Positions 29,406 to 40,495 are shown, counted from the stretch's first letter. The stretch: DNA of 43,118 nt from Gammaproteobacteria bacterium (GCA_030655395.1 JAURVQ010000058.1:1-43118), one strand, 5' to 3'. The notes: generated by a model from the sequence alone, not told the origin. A program made the numbers and translations.

Positions 29406-29768
29406 AATAGTATCCTCATCCGCGTCCACGCGCGGATTTAAAAGAAATAAACCAAATGCTTAACAGCAGATTGCGCTGACGAAAGCATGCGCAAGCACAC
29501 ACAGGGCGTCTTAAACCAAAAAGACGTCACCGTCGCCCGCATATCTGGGCGTAAACTGTTAGGGGCGGGTACCGCTGTGGCTGGGGATAACCGCCAGGTT
29601 CCTTGGTACGTCGCTAATCAGGAAACCTGCGGCAAAAACCGGAGAGAGATCAGAAACGCGTATATTTAATGCACTGGTACAATGCGCAGTATACACGAGA
29701 CACGCAGGATATGCGAGCGCGGAGTCTGTTGTAGAATAAAAACGGGCTTATTATTGAGGATAAAGAGT
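29406..29768. other. Gene-free 363-bp divergent region, likely long helicase leader
   Basis: No credible gene is seen between the helicase and the Sel1 gene. On the minus strand two weak pairings occur (AGGTTTCCT with AGGAACCT at 29592-29626; CGTCTT with AAGACG at 29506-29527). A long structured 5' leader is common for DEAD-box helicase genes induced by cold, but nothing here proves it. On the plus strand GAGGA precedes the Sel1 start. Confidence 0.4.
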
Positions 29769-30188
29769 ATGCGTCTTCTGGCGCTGATGCTGGCTGGTTT
29801 GCTGCTGACGAGTGCCGCCTGGGCCGAGCGGCGCAAGCCCATCGTCAGCGAAGAGCGCGGCATCCTGCTCTCGCCGGGGATGGCCGAACTTATGGAGCAG
29901 GCCGATACCGGTGATGCCGACGCGGCGAACATCGTGGGCGTGCAATACGAGATGGCCTTGAGTGTGGTGGAAAATTATGGCGAGGCGATGAAGTGGTATC
30001 GCAAGGCGGCGCAACTCGGCAGCATTGCGGCCTTGTTCAACATCGGCTCACTGTATGAGGGCGGTATTGGTGTGCCGAGGGATATGGTCGAGGCGAGAAG
30101 GTGGTACGAGCAGGCCGCCGCGAAAGGTTATAGCGCTGCGGAAATCCACATTAAGCACCTTGATGAGTCGGCGCCGGCAGTGAAATAA
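29769..30188 (+). CDS. Sel1-repeat protein, secreted
   Basis: This 139-residue protein has a signal peptide (1-19, LLLTSAAWA) and at least two Sel1/TPR-like repeats: NYGEAMKWYRKAAQLGSIAA and DMVEARRWYEQAAAKGYSAA. These helix pairs mediate protein contacts, here in the periplasm. ATG 29769 is chosen because GAGGA lies about 9 nt upstream; longer upstream frames lack a signal peptide. It is convergent with coaD, with 3 bp between stops. Confidence 0.85.
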   Translation: MRLLALMLAGLLLTSAAWAERRKPIVSEERGILLSPGMAELMEQADTGDADAANIVGVQYEMALSVVENYGEAMKWYRKAAQLGSIAALFNIGSLYEGGIGVPRDMVEARRWYEQAAAKGYSAAEIHIKHLDESAPAVK

Positions 30189-30191
30189 AGA

Positions 30192-30683
<492 letters not shown>

Positions 30684-30737
30684 CTATTTTTTATAGTAAC
30701 GGCTTCATCATAACGCCTTGCAACGCAGACACCAAGC

Positions 30738-31349
30738 TCAGCGCAATGCTTGCGTTTCCGCTGCGCGCTGTGCGAGGTGGTAACTTACCTGCCCCGCTTT
30801 CTTGCTGCGGGTGATGTGCCAATTGGGCGGCAGGCCGGATAACGGCAGATCGCTTTCCGTCTCGATATAAATGCGCGCGCCGGGCTTGAGCCAGCCGCCG
30901 CGCTCCAGCAGCTCGCAGCAGGGTGCGACCAGATTTTTCCGGAACGGCGGGTCGAGAAAGACGATGTCGAAGCCTTCGCTGGGAGGATGTTGCAGATAGC
31001 GCAGTGTGTCCGCATGCGCTGTTTGTGCGCCGTTCGCGTGCAGGGTGGCGATGTGCTGGTGCAGGTGCGCGATCACCGTTGCATCGCTGTCCACCATTAC
31101 CACGCTCGCTGCGCCGCGCGACAAGGCCTCAAGTCCGAGCGCGCCGCTGCCGGTGTAGAGATCGAGACAGCGCGCGCCCTCGATCATGGGCGCGAGCCAG
31201 TTGAACAGGGTTTCGCGCACACGGTCGGGCGTGGGGCGCAGGCCTGCGACGTCCGGGAAACTCAAGCGTCGTCCGCGCCACTCCCCGCCGATGATGCGCA
31301 GACGGTTGATGTTGCGCAGTTTAGTTTTGTGATGCTGTTGCGCCGCCAC
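30738..31349 (-). CDS. rsmD: 16S rRNA (guanine(966)-N2)-methyltransferase RsmD
   Basis: This 203-residue protein methylates G966 of 16S rRNA in the small subunit. It begins with the family segment RIIGGEWRGRRLSFPDVAGLRPTPDRVRE (in parts). It has the SAM motif I LDLYTGSGALGLEALSRGA, the catalytic DPPF in IVFLDPPFRKNL, and ends with a typical YHLAQR strand. Its start overlaps the 3' end of the M16-like gene by 29 bp, so the genes are probably one transcript. Confidence 0.95.
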   Translation of the reverse strand: MAAQQHHKTKLRNINRLRIIGGEWRGRRLSFPDVAGLRPTPDRVRETLFNWLAPMIEGARCLDLYTGSGALGLEALSRGAASVVMVDSDATVIAHLHQHIATLHANGAQTAHADTLRYLQHPPSEGFDIVFLDPPFRKNLVAPCCELLERGGWLKPGARIYIETESDLPLSGLPPNWHITRSKKAGQVSYHLAQRAAETQALR

Positions 31350-32649
31350 CGACGACCACCGTTACCATCTGTTCCGGTTTTATGCGCCGCTTGAAGGCGG
31401 CGCGGATTTGCTCCAGTGTGATGGCTTCCACATGCCCGGAGTAGGTGTCGAGAAAGTCGAGCGGCAGATTATAAAATCCGATCAGCGCGAGGTATTCGAC
31501 CAGCTTGCTGTTGCTGTCGATGCGCAATGCGAATCCGCCGGTAATATTCTGTTGCGCGGCCTTGAGTTCCTGCGCGCTTGGCCCATGCTCGGTGAACGTC
31601 TGCAAGGTGTCGCGCAATACCTTGAGCGCCTGTCCGGTTTGCTCGTTGCGTGTTTGCAGTCCGAGCGTGAACGGGCCCGGCTCGCGCAGCGGCAGAAAAT
31701 AACTGTAAGCGCTGTACGACAAACCGCGTTTCTCGCGCACCTCGTCGGTCAGGCGTGACACCAGCCCGCTGCCGCCGAGGATGTGATTGCCGACCAGCAG
31801 CGGGAAGTAATCGGGGTCGATGCGGCTCATGCCGGGCTGGCCCATGAGCACGTGCGTCTGCGCCGAGGGGTGTTTGATCTGTATCGTCTGCGCGCCGGTG
31901 AGGTCGTGCACCTTGGGCAGCGCCGGCGCGGCCTCCCCTGCGGGCAGACCTCCGACGACGGTTTCCGCGACGGCTGCGGCTTCGCTGCGGGACAGTGCGC
32001 CCACGATGGCGACTATCGCATTGCGCCCTGTGTAATACCGTTTATGAAACGCGGCCAGATCGTCGCGCGTGAGCTTGTTCAGGCTCGCCTCGGTGCCTGC
32101 GGGTTCGGTGCCGTAGGGGTGTGAGCCGTACACGGCGCGGTAGAACGCCTTGCCGGCGATGTCGCCCGGCGACTGTTCCTGCGCGCGCAGCGCAACGCGC
32201 GTGCGGTCGCGCTCGCGCTCAAACGCGGCGGCGGGGAAGGTGGGCCGTTGCACCAGCGCGGCCAGCGTGTCGAGCGCGGGCTGTAATACATCGGGCCGGC
32301 TCAGGCTGCGCAGGCTCACGCTGGTCATGTCGCGATCAGCGCCGGCGCCGAAGTGTGCGCCGAGACCGGCGAAGCGATCCGCGATCTCGTCCGCGTTGAG
32401 TTCGCCGCTGCCGGTCTGCGCGCCGTCACTCAACAGATTGCCGGTGAGTGCGGCGAGCCCCGCTGTGTCGCCGTCGCGCGCGCTGCCTGCGTCAAATGCG
32501 ACGCGTACGTCCACCATCGGCAACTCCGGCGCAGGCACGAAATACACGCGTGCGCCGTTTTTTGTCTCCCAGTGCTGGATCTCCGGCGCGGCAAAGGCCG
32601 CCGTGTTGAGCAGCAAGAGGGCGGCGGATAGAAGGATGTGTTTAATCAT
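31321..32649 (-). CDS. M16 (pitrilysin) family protein lacking the zinc motif
   Basis: This 442-residue exported protein (signal peptide about 1-20, LLLNTAAFA) has the M16 fold through to a C-terminal domain with LGGSGLVSRLTDEVREKRGLSY. Where active M16 peptidases have HxxEH it reads LTGNLLSDGA, so no zinc is bound. It is probably the inactive partner of the next M16 gene in a heterodimer, as in many M16B pairs. ATG 32649 is used; the frame upstream translates repeat copy 3 and is not protein. Confidence 0.92.
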   Translation of the reverse strand: MIKHILLSAALLLLNTAAFAAPEIQHWETKNGARVYFVPAPELPMVDVRVAFDAGSARDGDTAGLAALTGNLLSDGAQTGSGELNADEIADRFAGLGAHFGAGADRDMTSVSLRSLSRPDVLQPALDTLAALVQRPTFPAAAFERERDRTRVALRAQEQSPGDIAGKAFYRAVYGSHPYGTEPAGTEASLNKLTRDDLAAFHKRYYTGRNAIVAIVGALSRSEAAAVAETVVGGLPAGEAAPALPKVHDLTGAQTIQIKHPSAQTHVLMGQPGMSRIDPDYFPLLVGNHILGGSGLVSRLTDEVREKRGLSYSAYSYFLPLREPGPFTLGLQTRNEQTGQALKVLRDTLQTFTEHGPSAQELKAAQQNITGGFALRIDSNSKLVEYLALIGFYNLPLDFLDTYSGHVEAITLEQIRAAFKRRIKPEQMVTVVVGGGATASQN

Positions 32650-32792
32650 GAGTTCACTATTAAGGCTGCTCCATCGTACACGTCCCCGCCCCCTGTTGAG
32701 GGGGCGGGACAGGGTGGGGGTAGAGTTAACAGGGTTTTTACTCAGGAGACACCCCGACAGCGATGTTTCCTTACTTTGTGTCTCCTGCTTAA
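32642..32792 (-). repeat. MITE-like repeat family A, copy 3
   Basis: ~151 bp in the same orientation as copy 2, filling the gap between the two M16 genes. The outer end TTAATCATGAGTTCAC contains the start codon of the downstream M16 gene on the minus strand. Module B CCCGCCCCCTGTTGAGGGGG (then CGGGAC) and module A ACTCAGGAGACAC/GTGTCTCCTG follow. The last arm is partly degenerate (CTTAAC) and includes the upstream gene's stop. Confidence 0.83.
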
Positions 32793-34183
32793 CGGACATT
32801 GTGGCCTCCCGTTGCGCCCGCCGCGGCGCGCGGTTTGTTGGGGTCGATGGGCAAGGGGTCGAGTATGGCGACTGTCAGGCGGTCGTCGATGAGATATTTG
32901 CGCGCCACCTGCTGCACCTGCTCCGCCGTCACCGCAGTGATCTTTTCCACGTAGCTGTCCATCAGGCGCCAGTCGAGGCCGACGGTTTCCAGCGTGCCGA
33001 TCTGCATCGCCTGCGCGAAGGTGGAGTCGCGCTGATAGATTTCATTCGCCACTACCTGGGTCTTGATGCGCGCAAGCTCCGCCTCGCTCACCGGCTCATC
33101 CTGCAGGCGCTTGATCTCACCGCGCAGCGCCTGCTCCAGTTCGCCGATGCTGTGCCCCTCTGCAGGTGTGCCGTCTATCATGAACATGTCCGGCAGACGC
33201 GCAGTAAGATTGTAGCCGGCGCTGGCGTTGGCCGCGATTTTCTGGTCGCGCACCAGATGTTTGGCCAGCCGCGCGCTGTCGCCGCCGGAGAGCAGCGCCG
33301 ACAGCATCTCCAGCGCATACGGTTCCCAGGCGTCGCTGGCGCTCACCGATTTCAGCACCGGCGCGGGATAGCCCATGAGGAGATAGGGCAGCTCCGCCGG
33401 GGCCTTCACCGTGATGCGGCGCATGCCGATCTGTTCGGGTTCGCTGTGCGGTTTGAGGGTGGGGCGTGGTGTGGGTTTCAGCGCACCGAAATATTTTTTG
33501 GCGAGTTTGAATACCGCATCCGGCTGCACGTCGCCCACCACGACCAGCGTCGCATTGTTCGGCGCATACCAGGTTTTGTACCAGGCCTGAAGATCGGCTA
33601 CGCGCAGATTTTCCAGGTCGCCCATCCAGCCGATCACCGGAATGCGGTAGGGATTGCTGTGAAACGCGACTGCGGTGAATTGTTCGGAGGTCAGCGCTTC
33701 CGGGTCGTCGTCGGTGCGCAATCTGCGTTCCTCCATCACCACGCGGACCTCCTTGGCGAACTCTTCCTGCTTGAGCAGGAGGTTGCGCATGCGGTCGGCT
33801 TCGAGCTCAAAGCTCACCGCGAGGCGGCCCTTTTCCAGTTGCTGAAAATAGGCGGTGTAATCGCGTCCGGTGAAGGCATTTTCGCGCCCGCCGTTCTGCG
33901 CGATGATGCGGGAGAATTCGTTCGGCCCGTGCTTGCGTGTACCCTTGAACATCATGTGTTCGAGCACGTGCGAGAGGCCGGTGGCGCCGTTATTTTCGTA
34001 ACTTGATCCCACCTTGTACCAGACCTGCGACACCACGACCGGTGCGCGGTGATCTTCCCGCACGATGAGCTTGAGGCCGTTGGCAAGACGATATTCGTGG
34101 GTGGCGGGAGTGGTGTCTTGCGCGTTCACCGCGAACGCGGCGGCCCACAGGCACAGGCCGGCTACGATATACTTGTGCATCAT
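32789..34183 (-). CDS. M16 family zinc peptidase (catalytic)
   Basis: This 464-residue protein has a signal peptide (about 1-21, AAAFAVNA/QD). The zinc motif HVLEH is at 72-76 in GATGLSHVLEHMMFKGT, with the downstream third-ligand Glu in VRVVMEERRLRTDDDPEA. It is predicted to be a periplasmic or envelope peptidase that forms a clamshell with the inactive M16 partner encoded next. Substrates are unknown. It is divergent from ftsY with 69 bp between starts. Confidence 0.94.
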   Translation of the reverse strand: MMHKYIVAGLCLWAAAFAVNAQDTTPATHEYRLANGLKLIVREDHRAPVVVSQVWYKVGSSYENNGATGLSHVLEHMMFKGTRKHGPNEFSRIIAQNGGRENAFTGRDYTAYFQQLEKGRLAVSFELEADRMRNLLLKQEEFAKEVRVVMEERRLRTDDDPEALTSEQFTAVAFHSNPYRIPVIGWMGDLENLRVADLQAWYKTWYAPNNATLVVVGDVQPDAVFKLAKKYFGALKPTPRPTLKPHSEPEQIGMRRITVKAPAELPYLLMGYPAPVLKSVSASDAWEPYALEMLSALLSGGDSARLAKHLVRDQKIAANASAGYNLTARLPDMFMIDGTPAEGHSIGELEQALRGEIKRLQDEPVSEAELARIKTQVVANEIYQRDSTFAQAMQIGTLETVGLDWRLMDSYVEKITAVTAEQVQQVARKYLIDDRLTVAILDPLPIDPNKPRAAAGATGGHNVR

Positions 34184-34252
34184 GTCATCCTTGTTTCAAG
34201 ACCATGAGTGATAGGATAGCGCATTAATGGCGCTTTACCAGAAGCCACAGCT

Positions 34253-35236
34253 ATGACCCTGAAATCCATGTTCAGTTTCAAAAAATCCGCTACGGCCAAT
34301 GCCAGCATCGGCACTGATGGTGAGGGCGGAGTATTGGCGCAGATGGGGAATGCGCTGGCGCGCACGCGCGGAGGCCTCACCGGCTGGCTGCGCGGTTTGC
34401 GTGCCGATGACGCTGATCTGCTGGAGATCCTGGAGGCGCGCCTGTTGTCCGCGGATGTCGGCGTGGAGGCGACACAGGCCATACTTGCCGACATCAGCTC
34501 GCGTCTCGGGCGGCGCGAGCTGAACGATGCGGCTGCCCTGCTCGGCGCGTTGCGCGGAGAGTTGCTGGCCATACTGCAGCCGTGCAGCCGCCCGCTGGTG
34601 ATTGCGCGCGACACCAGGCCCTTTGTCCTGCTCATGGTGGGGGTCAACGGCGCGGGCAAGACCACCACCATCGGCAAGCTCGCGCGGCAGTTGCAGCGTG
34701 ACGGGCGCAGCGTGATGCTCGCCGCCGGTGACACGTTTCGCGCCGCCGCAGTGGAACAGTTGCAGGTCTGGGGCGAGCGCAATCAGGTGCCGGTGATCGG
34801 GCAGCGCACGGGCGCGGATTCCGCTGCGGTGATTTTCGATGCGGTGCAGGCGGCGCACGCACGCAATGTGGATGTGCTGATCGCCGACACCTCCGGACGC
34901 CTGCACACGCAGGCCAACCTGATGGAGGAGTTGAAGAAGGTCAAGCGCGTCATCGCCAAGGCGGAGCCCTCCGCGCCGCACGAGGTGATGCTGGTGGTGG
35001 ATGCCGGCATGGGACAGAATGCGCTGGCGCAGGCGCTGCAATTTCATCAGGCGGTGGGGCTCACCGGCATCACGCTGACCAAGCTCGACGGCACCGCAAA
35101 AGGCGGCATCATCTTCGCCATCGCAAAAAAACTCGGCGTACCGATACGCTACATCGGCGTCGGTGAAGGCATAGACGATTTGCGTGAATTTAATGCGGAG
35201 GAATTTGTGGACGCATTGTTTGAAGATAATATGTAG
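34253..35236 (+). CDS. ftsY: Signal recognition particle receptor FtsY
   Basis: This 327-residue SRP-GTPase docks the SRP-ribosome complex at the inner membrane. The N domain (about 25-110) is followed by the G domain: GVNGAGKTTTIGKLA, DTFRAAAVEQL, DTSGRLHTQ and TKLDGTAKGG, ending EGIDDLREFNAEEFVDALF. The long acidic A domain of E. coli is missing; only a short basic start (MTLKSMFSFKKS) remains, as in many bacteria. It starts the ftsYEX block and is followed by a hairpin before ftsE. Confidence 0.97.
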   Translation: MTLKSMFSFKKSATANASIGTDGEGGVLAQMGNALARTRGGLTGWLRGLRADDADLLEILEARLLSADVGVEATQAILADISSRLGRRELNDAAALLGALRGELLAILQPCSRPLVIARDTRPFVLLMVGVNGAGKTTTIGKLARQLQRDGRSVMLAAGDTFRAAAVEQLQVWGERNQVPVIGQRTGADSAAVIFDAVQAAHARNVDVLIADTSGRLHTQANLMEELKKVKRVIAKAEPSAPHEVMLVVDAGMGQNALAQALQFHQAVGLTGITLTKLDGTAKGGIIFAIAKKLGVPIRYIGVGEGIDDLREFNAEEFVDALFEDNM

Positions 35237-35264
35237 GTCGGCTCAAGCGCAGCGGAGCCGACCT
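35235..35264 (+). repeat. Hairpin between ftsY and ftsE
   Basis: AGGTCGGCTC pairs perfectly with GAGCCGACCT over a 10-nt loop. It includes the last two bases of the ftsY stop codon and ends 2 nt before the ftsE ATG, so it occupies the place of the ftsE ribosome site. Confidence 0.75.
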
Positions 35265-35266
35265 TT

Positions 35267-35935
35267 ATGATCCTCTTTAATCACGTCTCCAAGCGCCACC
35301 CCGGCGGATTCGAGGCGCTGCGCGAGGTGAGCTTCGAGCTCGCGCGCGGCGAGATGGCCTTCCTCACCGGCCATTCCGGTGCCGGCAAGAGCACGGTGCT
35401 GCGGCTCATCGCCCTGCTTGAGCGCGCCAGCTTCGGCCAGATCGTGGTGAACGGTCAGAGTCTCTCCGGTGTCACCCGGCGCGGCCTGCCAAAGCTGCGG
35501 CGCAGTATCGGCATGGTGTTCCAGAATCACAAACTGCTGCACGACCGCACCGTGTTTGACAATGTTGCATTGCCGCTGGTGATCGCGGGCCTCAGCCGTG
35601 ACGACACCGCGCGCCGCGTGCATGCCGCGCTCGACAAGGTCGGTCTGCTCAGCAAGGAGCGCGCCTACCCGGTGATGCTCTCCGGCGGCGAGCAGCAGCG
35701 TGTCGGCATCGCGCGCGCCGTGGTGCACAAGCCGCCGCTGCTGCTGGCCGACGAACCGACCGGCAATCTCGATCCGGAACTGTCGCGCGAGGTCATGGCG
35801 CTGTTTCAGGAATTCAACCAGTTTGGTGTGAGTGTGCTGGTGGCTACGCACGACCTTGAGTTGATCCGCCACCTGCCGCACCGCACCCTCACCCTGAAGG
35901 ATGGCCAACTGGTGGCGGACAGCGCGACACCATGA
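35267..35935 (+). CDS. ftsE: Cell division ATP-binding protein FtsE
   Basis: This 222-residue ABC ATPase of the FtsEX complex activates septal peptidoglycan hydrolases (through EnvC in enterics). It has Walker [11 protein letters not shown]-loop FQNHKLL, signature LSGGEQQR, Walker [13 protein letters not shown] and a His switch ([11 protein letters not shown]). No Shine-Dalgarno is visible because a hairpin abuts the ATG. Its stop overlaps ftsX by 4 bp (ATGA). Confidence 0.97.
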   Translation: MILFNHVSKRHPGGFEALREVSFELARGEMAFLTGHSGAGKSTVLRLIALLERASFGQIVVNGQSLSGVTRRGLPKLRRSIGMVFQNHKLLHDRTVFDNVALPLVIAGLSRDDTARRVHAALDKVGLLSKERAYPVMLSGGEQQRVGIARAVVHKPPLLLADEPTGNLDPELSREVMALFQEFNQFGVSVLVATHDLELIRHLPHRTLTLKDGQLVADSATP

Positions 35936-36963
35936 TCTCGTTCTTCAAGCGCCGCCGCAGTGGCGCGACACCGCGCAGCCGCACTTCCGGCCCCGCTCCC
36001 GTGGCGCCACGCGTGCCCCCCGCGCCCACGGCGCGGCGCAGTGCTGCTTCACTATCGCTCAGGGCCTACATGGCACAGCATGCGCGGGCGTTTTCTTACA
36101 GCCTCGGCCAGTTGTGGCGCGCACGTGCGGCGACGCTGATGACTGCCGCCGTGATTGGTATCGCGCTCGCGCTGCCGACGGCGCTGTATCTGGTGCTGGA
36201 GCATGCGCAGCAGGTGAGTGCGGGATGGAAGGGCGGCGCCCAGGTCACGCTGTTGCTCAAACAGGAGGTCAGCGACGAGGCGGCGCGGACGCTGGCAATA
36301 CGGTTGCGCGCGTGGCCGGCGCTGACCGAGGTGCGCGCCATTTCGCGCGCGGAGGCGCTGGAGGAGTTTCGTCGCCTCTCCGGCTTTGGCGCGGCGCTCG
36401 ATGCGCTCGATGAAAATCCGCTGCCTGCGGTGCTGGTGCTGCAACTGACAGCGGGACAGGAAGACGCGGAGCGGTTGCTGGCAAAGGTGCGCGCGCTGCC
36501 CGAGGTGGAGCTGGCCGAATTTGACGAGCAGTGGCTCAAGCGCCTGCACGCGATCATGGCTGTGATCGAGCGCGCCGTGCAACTGCTTGCGCTGTTGCTC
36601 GCGGCGGCAGTGCTGTTCATCGTCGGCAACACGCTGCGGCTTGCGGTGCAAAGCCGCAGCGATGAAATCGAGGTCAGCAAGCTTATCGGCGCCAGCGACG
36701 CCTTCATCCGGCGTCCGTTTTTATACAGTGGCATGTGGCACGGAGCCCTGGGCGGCGTGTGCGCCTGGGTGATGGTGAGTCTCGCGCTCTGGCTGCTGCA
36801 CGGGCCGGTGCAGCGGCTCGCTGCGCTTTATCAAAGCGATTTCAGTTTGAGCGGCCTGGGTTTCACGCTTACACTGTGGCTGGTCGCCGCCGGCGCCGTA
36901 CTTGGCCTGCTGGGTGCGTGGCTGTCCGTGGGGCGGCATTTGGCGAATATCGAACCGGCCTGA
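35932..36963 (+). CDS. ftsX: Cell division permease-like protein FtsX
   Basis: This 343-residue protein has a Pro/Arg-rich cytoplasmic N-terminus (about 1-50). Four membrane helices follow (about 62-85, 208-232, 265-288, 308-330), with the periplasmic domain between helices 1 and 2 (AQVTLLLKQEVSDEAARTLA, EFRRLSGFGAALDALDENPLPAVL in parts). The cytoplasmic loop carries the family segment SDEIEVSKLIGASDAFIRRPFLY. It couples FtsE ATP hydrolysis to amidase activation at the septum. MITE-like copy 4 starts 4 bp after its stop. Confidence 0.96.
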   Translation: MISFFKRRRSGATPRSRTSGPAPVAPRVPPAPTARRSAASLSLRAYMAQHARAFSYSLGQLWRARAATLMTAAVIGIALALPTALYLVLEHAQQVSAGWKGGAQVTLLLKQEVSDEAARTLAIRLRAWPALTEVRAISRAEALEEFRRLSGFGAALDALDENPLPAVLVLQLTAGQEDAERLLAKVRALPEVELAEFDEQWLKRLHAIMAVIERAVQLLALLLAAAVLFIVGNTLRLAVQSRSDEIEVSKLIGASDAFIRRPFLYSGMWHGALGGVCAWVMVSLALWLLHGPVQRLAALYQSDFSLSGLGFTLTLWLVAAGAVLGLLGAWLSVGRHLANIEPA

Positions 36964-36967
36964 TAGC

Positions 36968-37116
36968 TACTCAGGAGACACAAAGCAAGGAGGCACTGCA
37001 AGCCAAGTGTCTCCTGAGTAGCAACCCTGCTTACTCTACCCCCACCCTGTCCCGCCCCCTAAACAAGGGGCGGGAACGTGGCGGAGAGTGTAGCCTTACT
37101 TACGGACTCATGAGTA
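36968..37116 (+). repeat. MITE-like repeat family A, copy 4 (complete)
   Basis: ~149 bp. Module A is TACTCAGGAGACAC/GTGTCTCCTGAGTA with a 25-nt loop. Module B is ACTCTACCCCCACCCTGTCC, then CGCCCCCTAAACAAGGGGCGG. The outer end is CTTACTTACGGACTCATGAG. Start and (reverse-complemented) end both read TACTCAkGAG, an imperfect terminal inverted repeat. Its ATG at 37110 opens an eight-codon frame that ends in an ATGA overlap with the next gene. Confidence 0.86.
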
Positions 37117-37132
37117 AATATATGGAATGTAT

Positions 37133-37942
37133 ATGACGGACGTGTCCCGGCTCATGGTGGTGGACAGCGCAAGCGTTTCGCGCGCGCTGATCGTTCGTGG
37201 CCTGCGCACCAAAATCGAGGGTGCGAAGATCACTGCCTGCGCTTCCGCCGCCGAGGCCCTAACGACGGGTGCTGCCGAGTGTTTTGATTTTATAGTCTCC
37301 GTACAGCCCCTGCCGGACATGGAGTGCGTGGAGTTTATCCAGCAACTCCGCAAACTCCCGCGCCAGCGTTATACGCCACTGGTGGTGGTTTCAGGTGGCG
37401 CCGATGCAGCATTGCGGCGCGCTATATTTGCCGTCGGGGCGACGGACTATTTTGACAAGGCCCAGGGATATCCCGCACTGGCGCCGTTCATCGCCGCAAT
37501 GATGCAACATCACTTCAGCCTGAAGGGGCGCGTGCTCTACGTGGAAGACAGCCCCACCAGCGCGCGGGTGATCTGTAGTCTGCTGCAAAATTATGGCCTG
37601 CGGGTCGTGCATGTGCCCGACGCCGAGCAGGCGCTGGAGCTACTGCGCCCGGCAGCGCCCTTTGATCTCGTACTTACGGACTACCTTCTGTCGGGCGAGA
37701 TGACCGGCGGCGATCTGGTGTGCGCCATACGCGCCGACCTGCGTTACTCGGCACAGGCTCTGCCGGTGCTGGTGATCACGGGCGAGAGTAATGGAAGGGC
37801 GCTGGACAAGGTGCTGGAAGTGGACAGCAATGATTTTGTGACCAAACCCATCGTCGCCGGGCCGTTCATGGCGCGGGTGCGCAGCCTGTTGCTCATCCGG
37901 CAGCAGTATCAAGCCCTGCGGCGGTTACAGGAGCAGGCCTGA
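37133..37942 (+). CDS. Two-receiver response regulator, first receiver degenerate
   Basis: This 269-residue protein contains only two CheY-like receiver domains (about 5-125 and 132-258) and no output domain. Receiver 2 has E138-D139, phospho-acceptor D183 (LVLTDYLL), T216 and K238 (VTKP). Receiver 1 has V57 where the phospho-acceptor Asp should be (IVSVQPLPDME) but keeps K109. It could relay phosphate or bind a partner. Two inserted features separate ftsX from rpoH, which are usually adjacent. ATG 37133 is preferred over ATG 37127. Confidence 0.9.
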   Translation: MTDVSRLMVVDSASVSRALIVRGLRTKIEGAKITACASAAEALTTGAAECFDFIVSVQPLPDMECVEFIQQLRKLPRQRYTPLVVVSGGADAALRRAIFAVGATDYFDKAQGYPALAPFIAAMMQHHFSLKGRVLYVEDSPTSARVICSLLQNYGLRVVHVPDAEQALELLRPAAPFDLVLTDYLLSGEMTGGDLVCAIRADLRYSAQALPVLVITGESNGRALDKVLEVDSNDFVTKPIVAGPFMARVRSLLLIRQQYQALRRLQEQA

Positions 37943-37970
37943 CCCCCCGCTCTACCACTGCGCCAACCCC
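37943..37970 (-). other. tRNA 5'-half-like fragment (possible remnant)
   Basis: On the minus strand the sequence GGGGTTGGCGCAGTGGTAGA followed by GCGGGG resembles a tRNA acceptor strand plus D arm (AGTGGTAGAGC). The D-stem has one G-A mismatch. No anticodon or T arm follows, because the response-regulator 3' end abuts it. A chance match or an old integration scar are both possible. Confidence 0.3.
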
Positions 37971-37997
37971 ATTATCTGATTGAACTTTTTACCCGGT

Positions 37998-38026
37998 CTG
38001 GCACTCTCATTGCAGAGTGCTAAAAT
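37998..38026 (+). promoter_or_regulatory. Candidate rpoH promoter with CIRCE-like inverted repeat
   Basis: CTGGCA (37998-38003), a 17-nt spacer, and TAAAAT (38021-38026). Spanning both is GGCACTCT-CATTGC-AGAGTGCTAA. It is close to CIRCE (TTAGCACTC-N9-GAGTGCTAA) but with an 8-nt spacer between CACTC and GAGTG and two mismatches in the left arm. Repressor binding there would block the promoter. Confidence 0.5.
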
Positions 38027-38057
38027 AGTACCAGCATTAGACAGGGGGAGTAAGTCC

Positions 38058-40494
<2,437 letters not shown>

Positions 40495-40495
40495 G

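Noticed and set aside
32150-34006. 618-codon plus-strand frame across the M16 region
   Set aside because: It runs opposite two clear peptidase genes and through repeat copy 3; not a real gene.
37966-37975. CCCCATTAT as a sigma-32 -10 element before rpoH
   Set aside because: No CTTGAA-like -35 at the right distance upstream; the CTGGCA/TAAAAT pair fits better.
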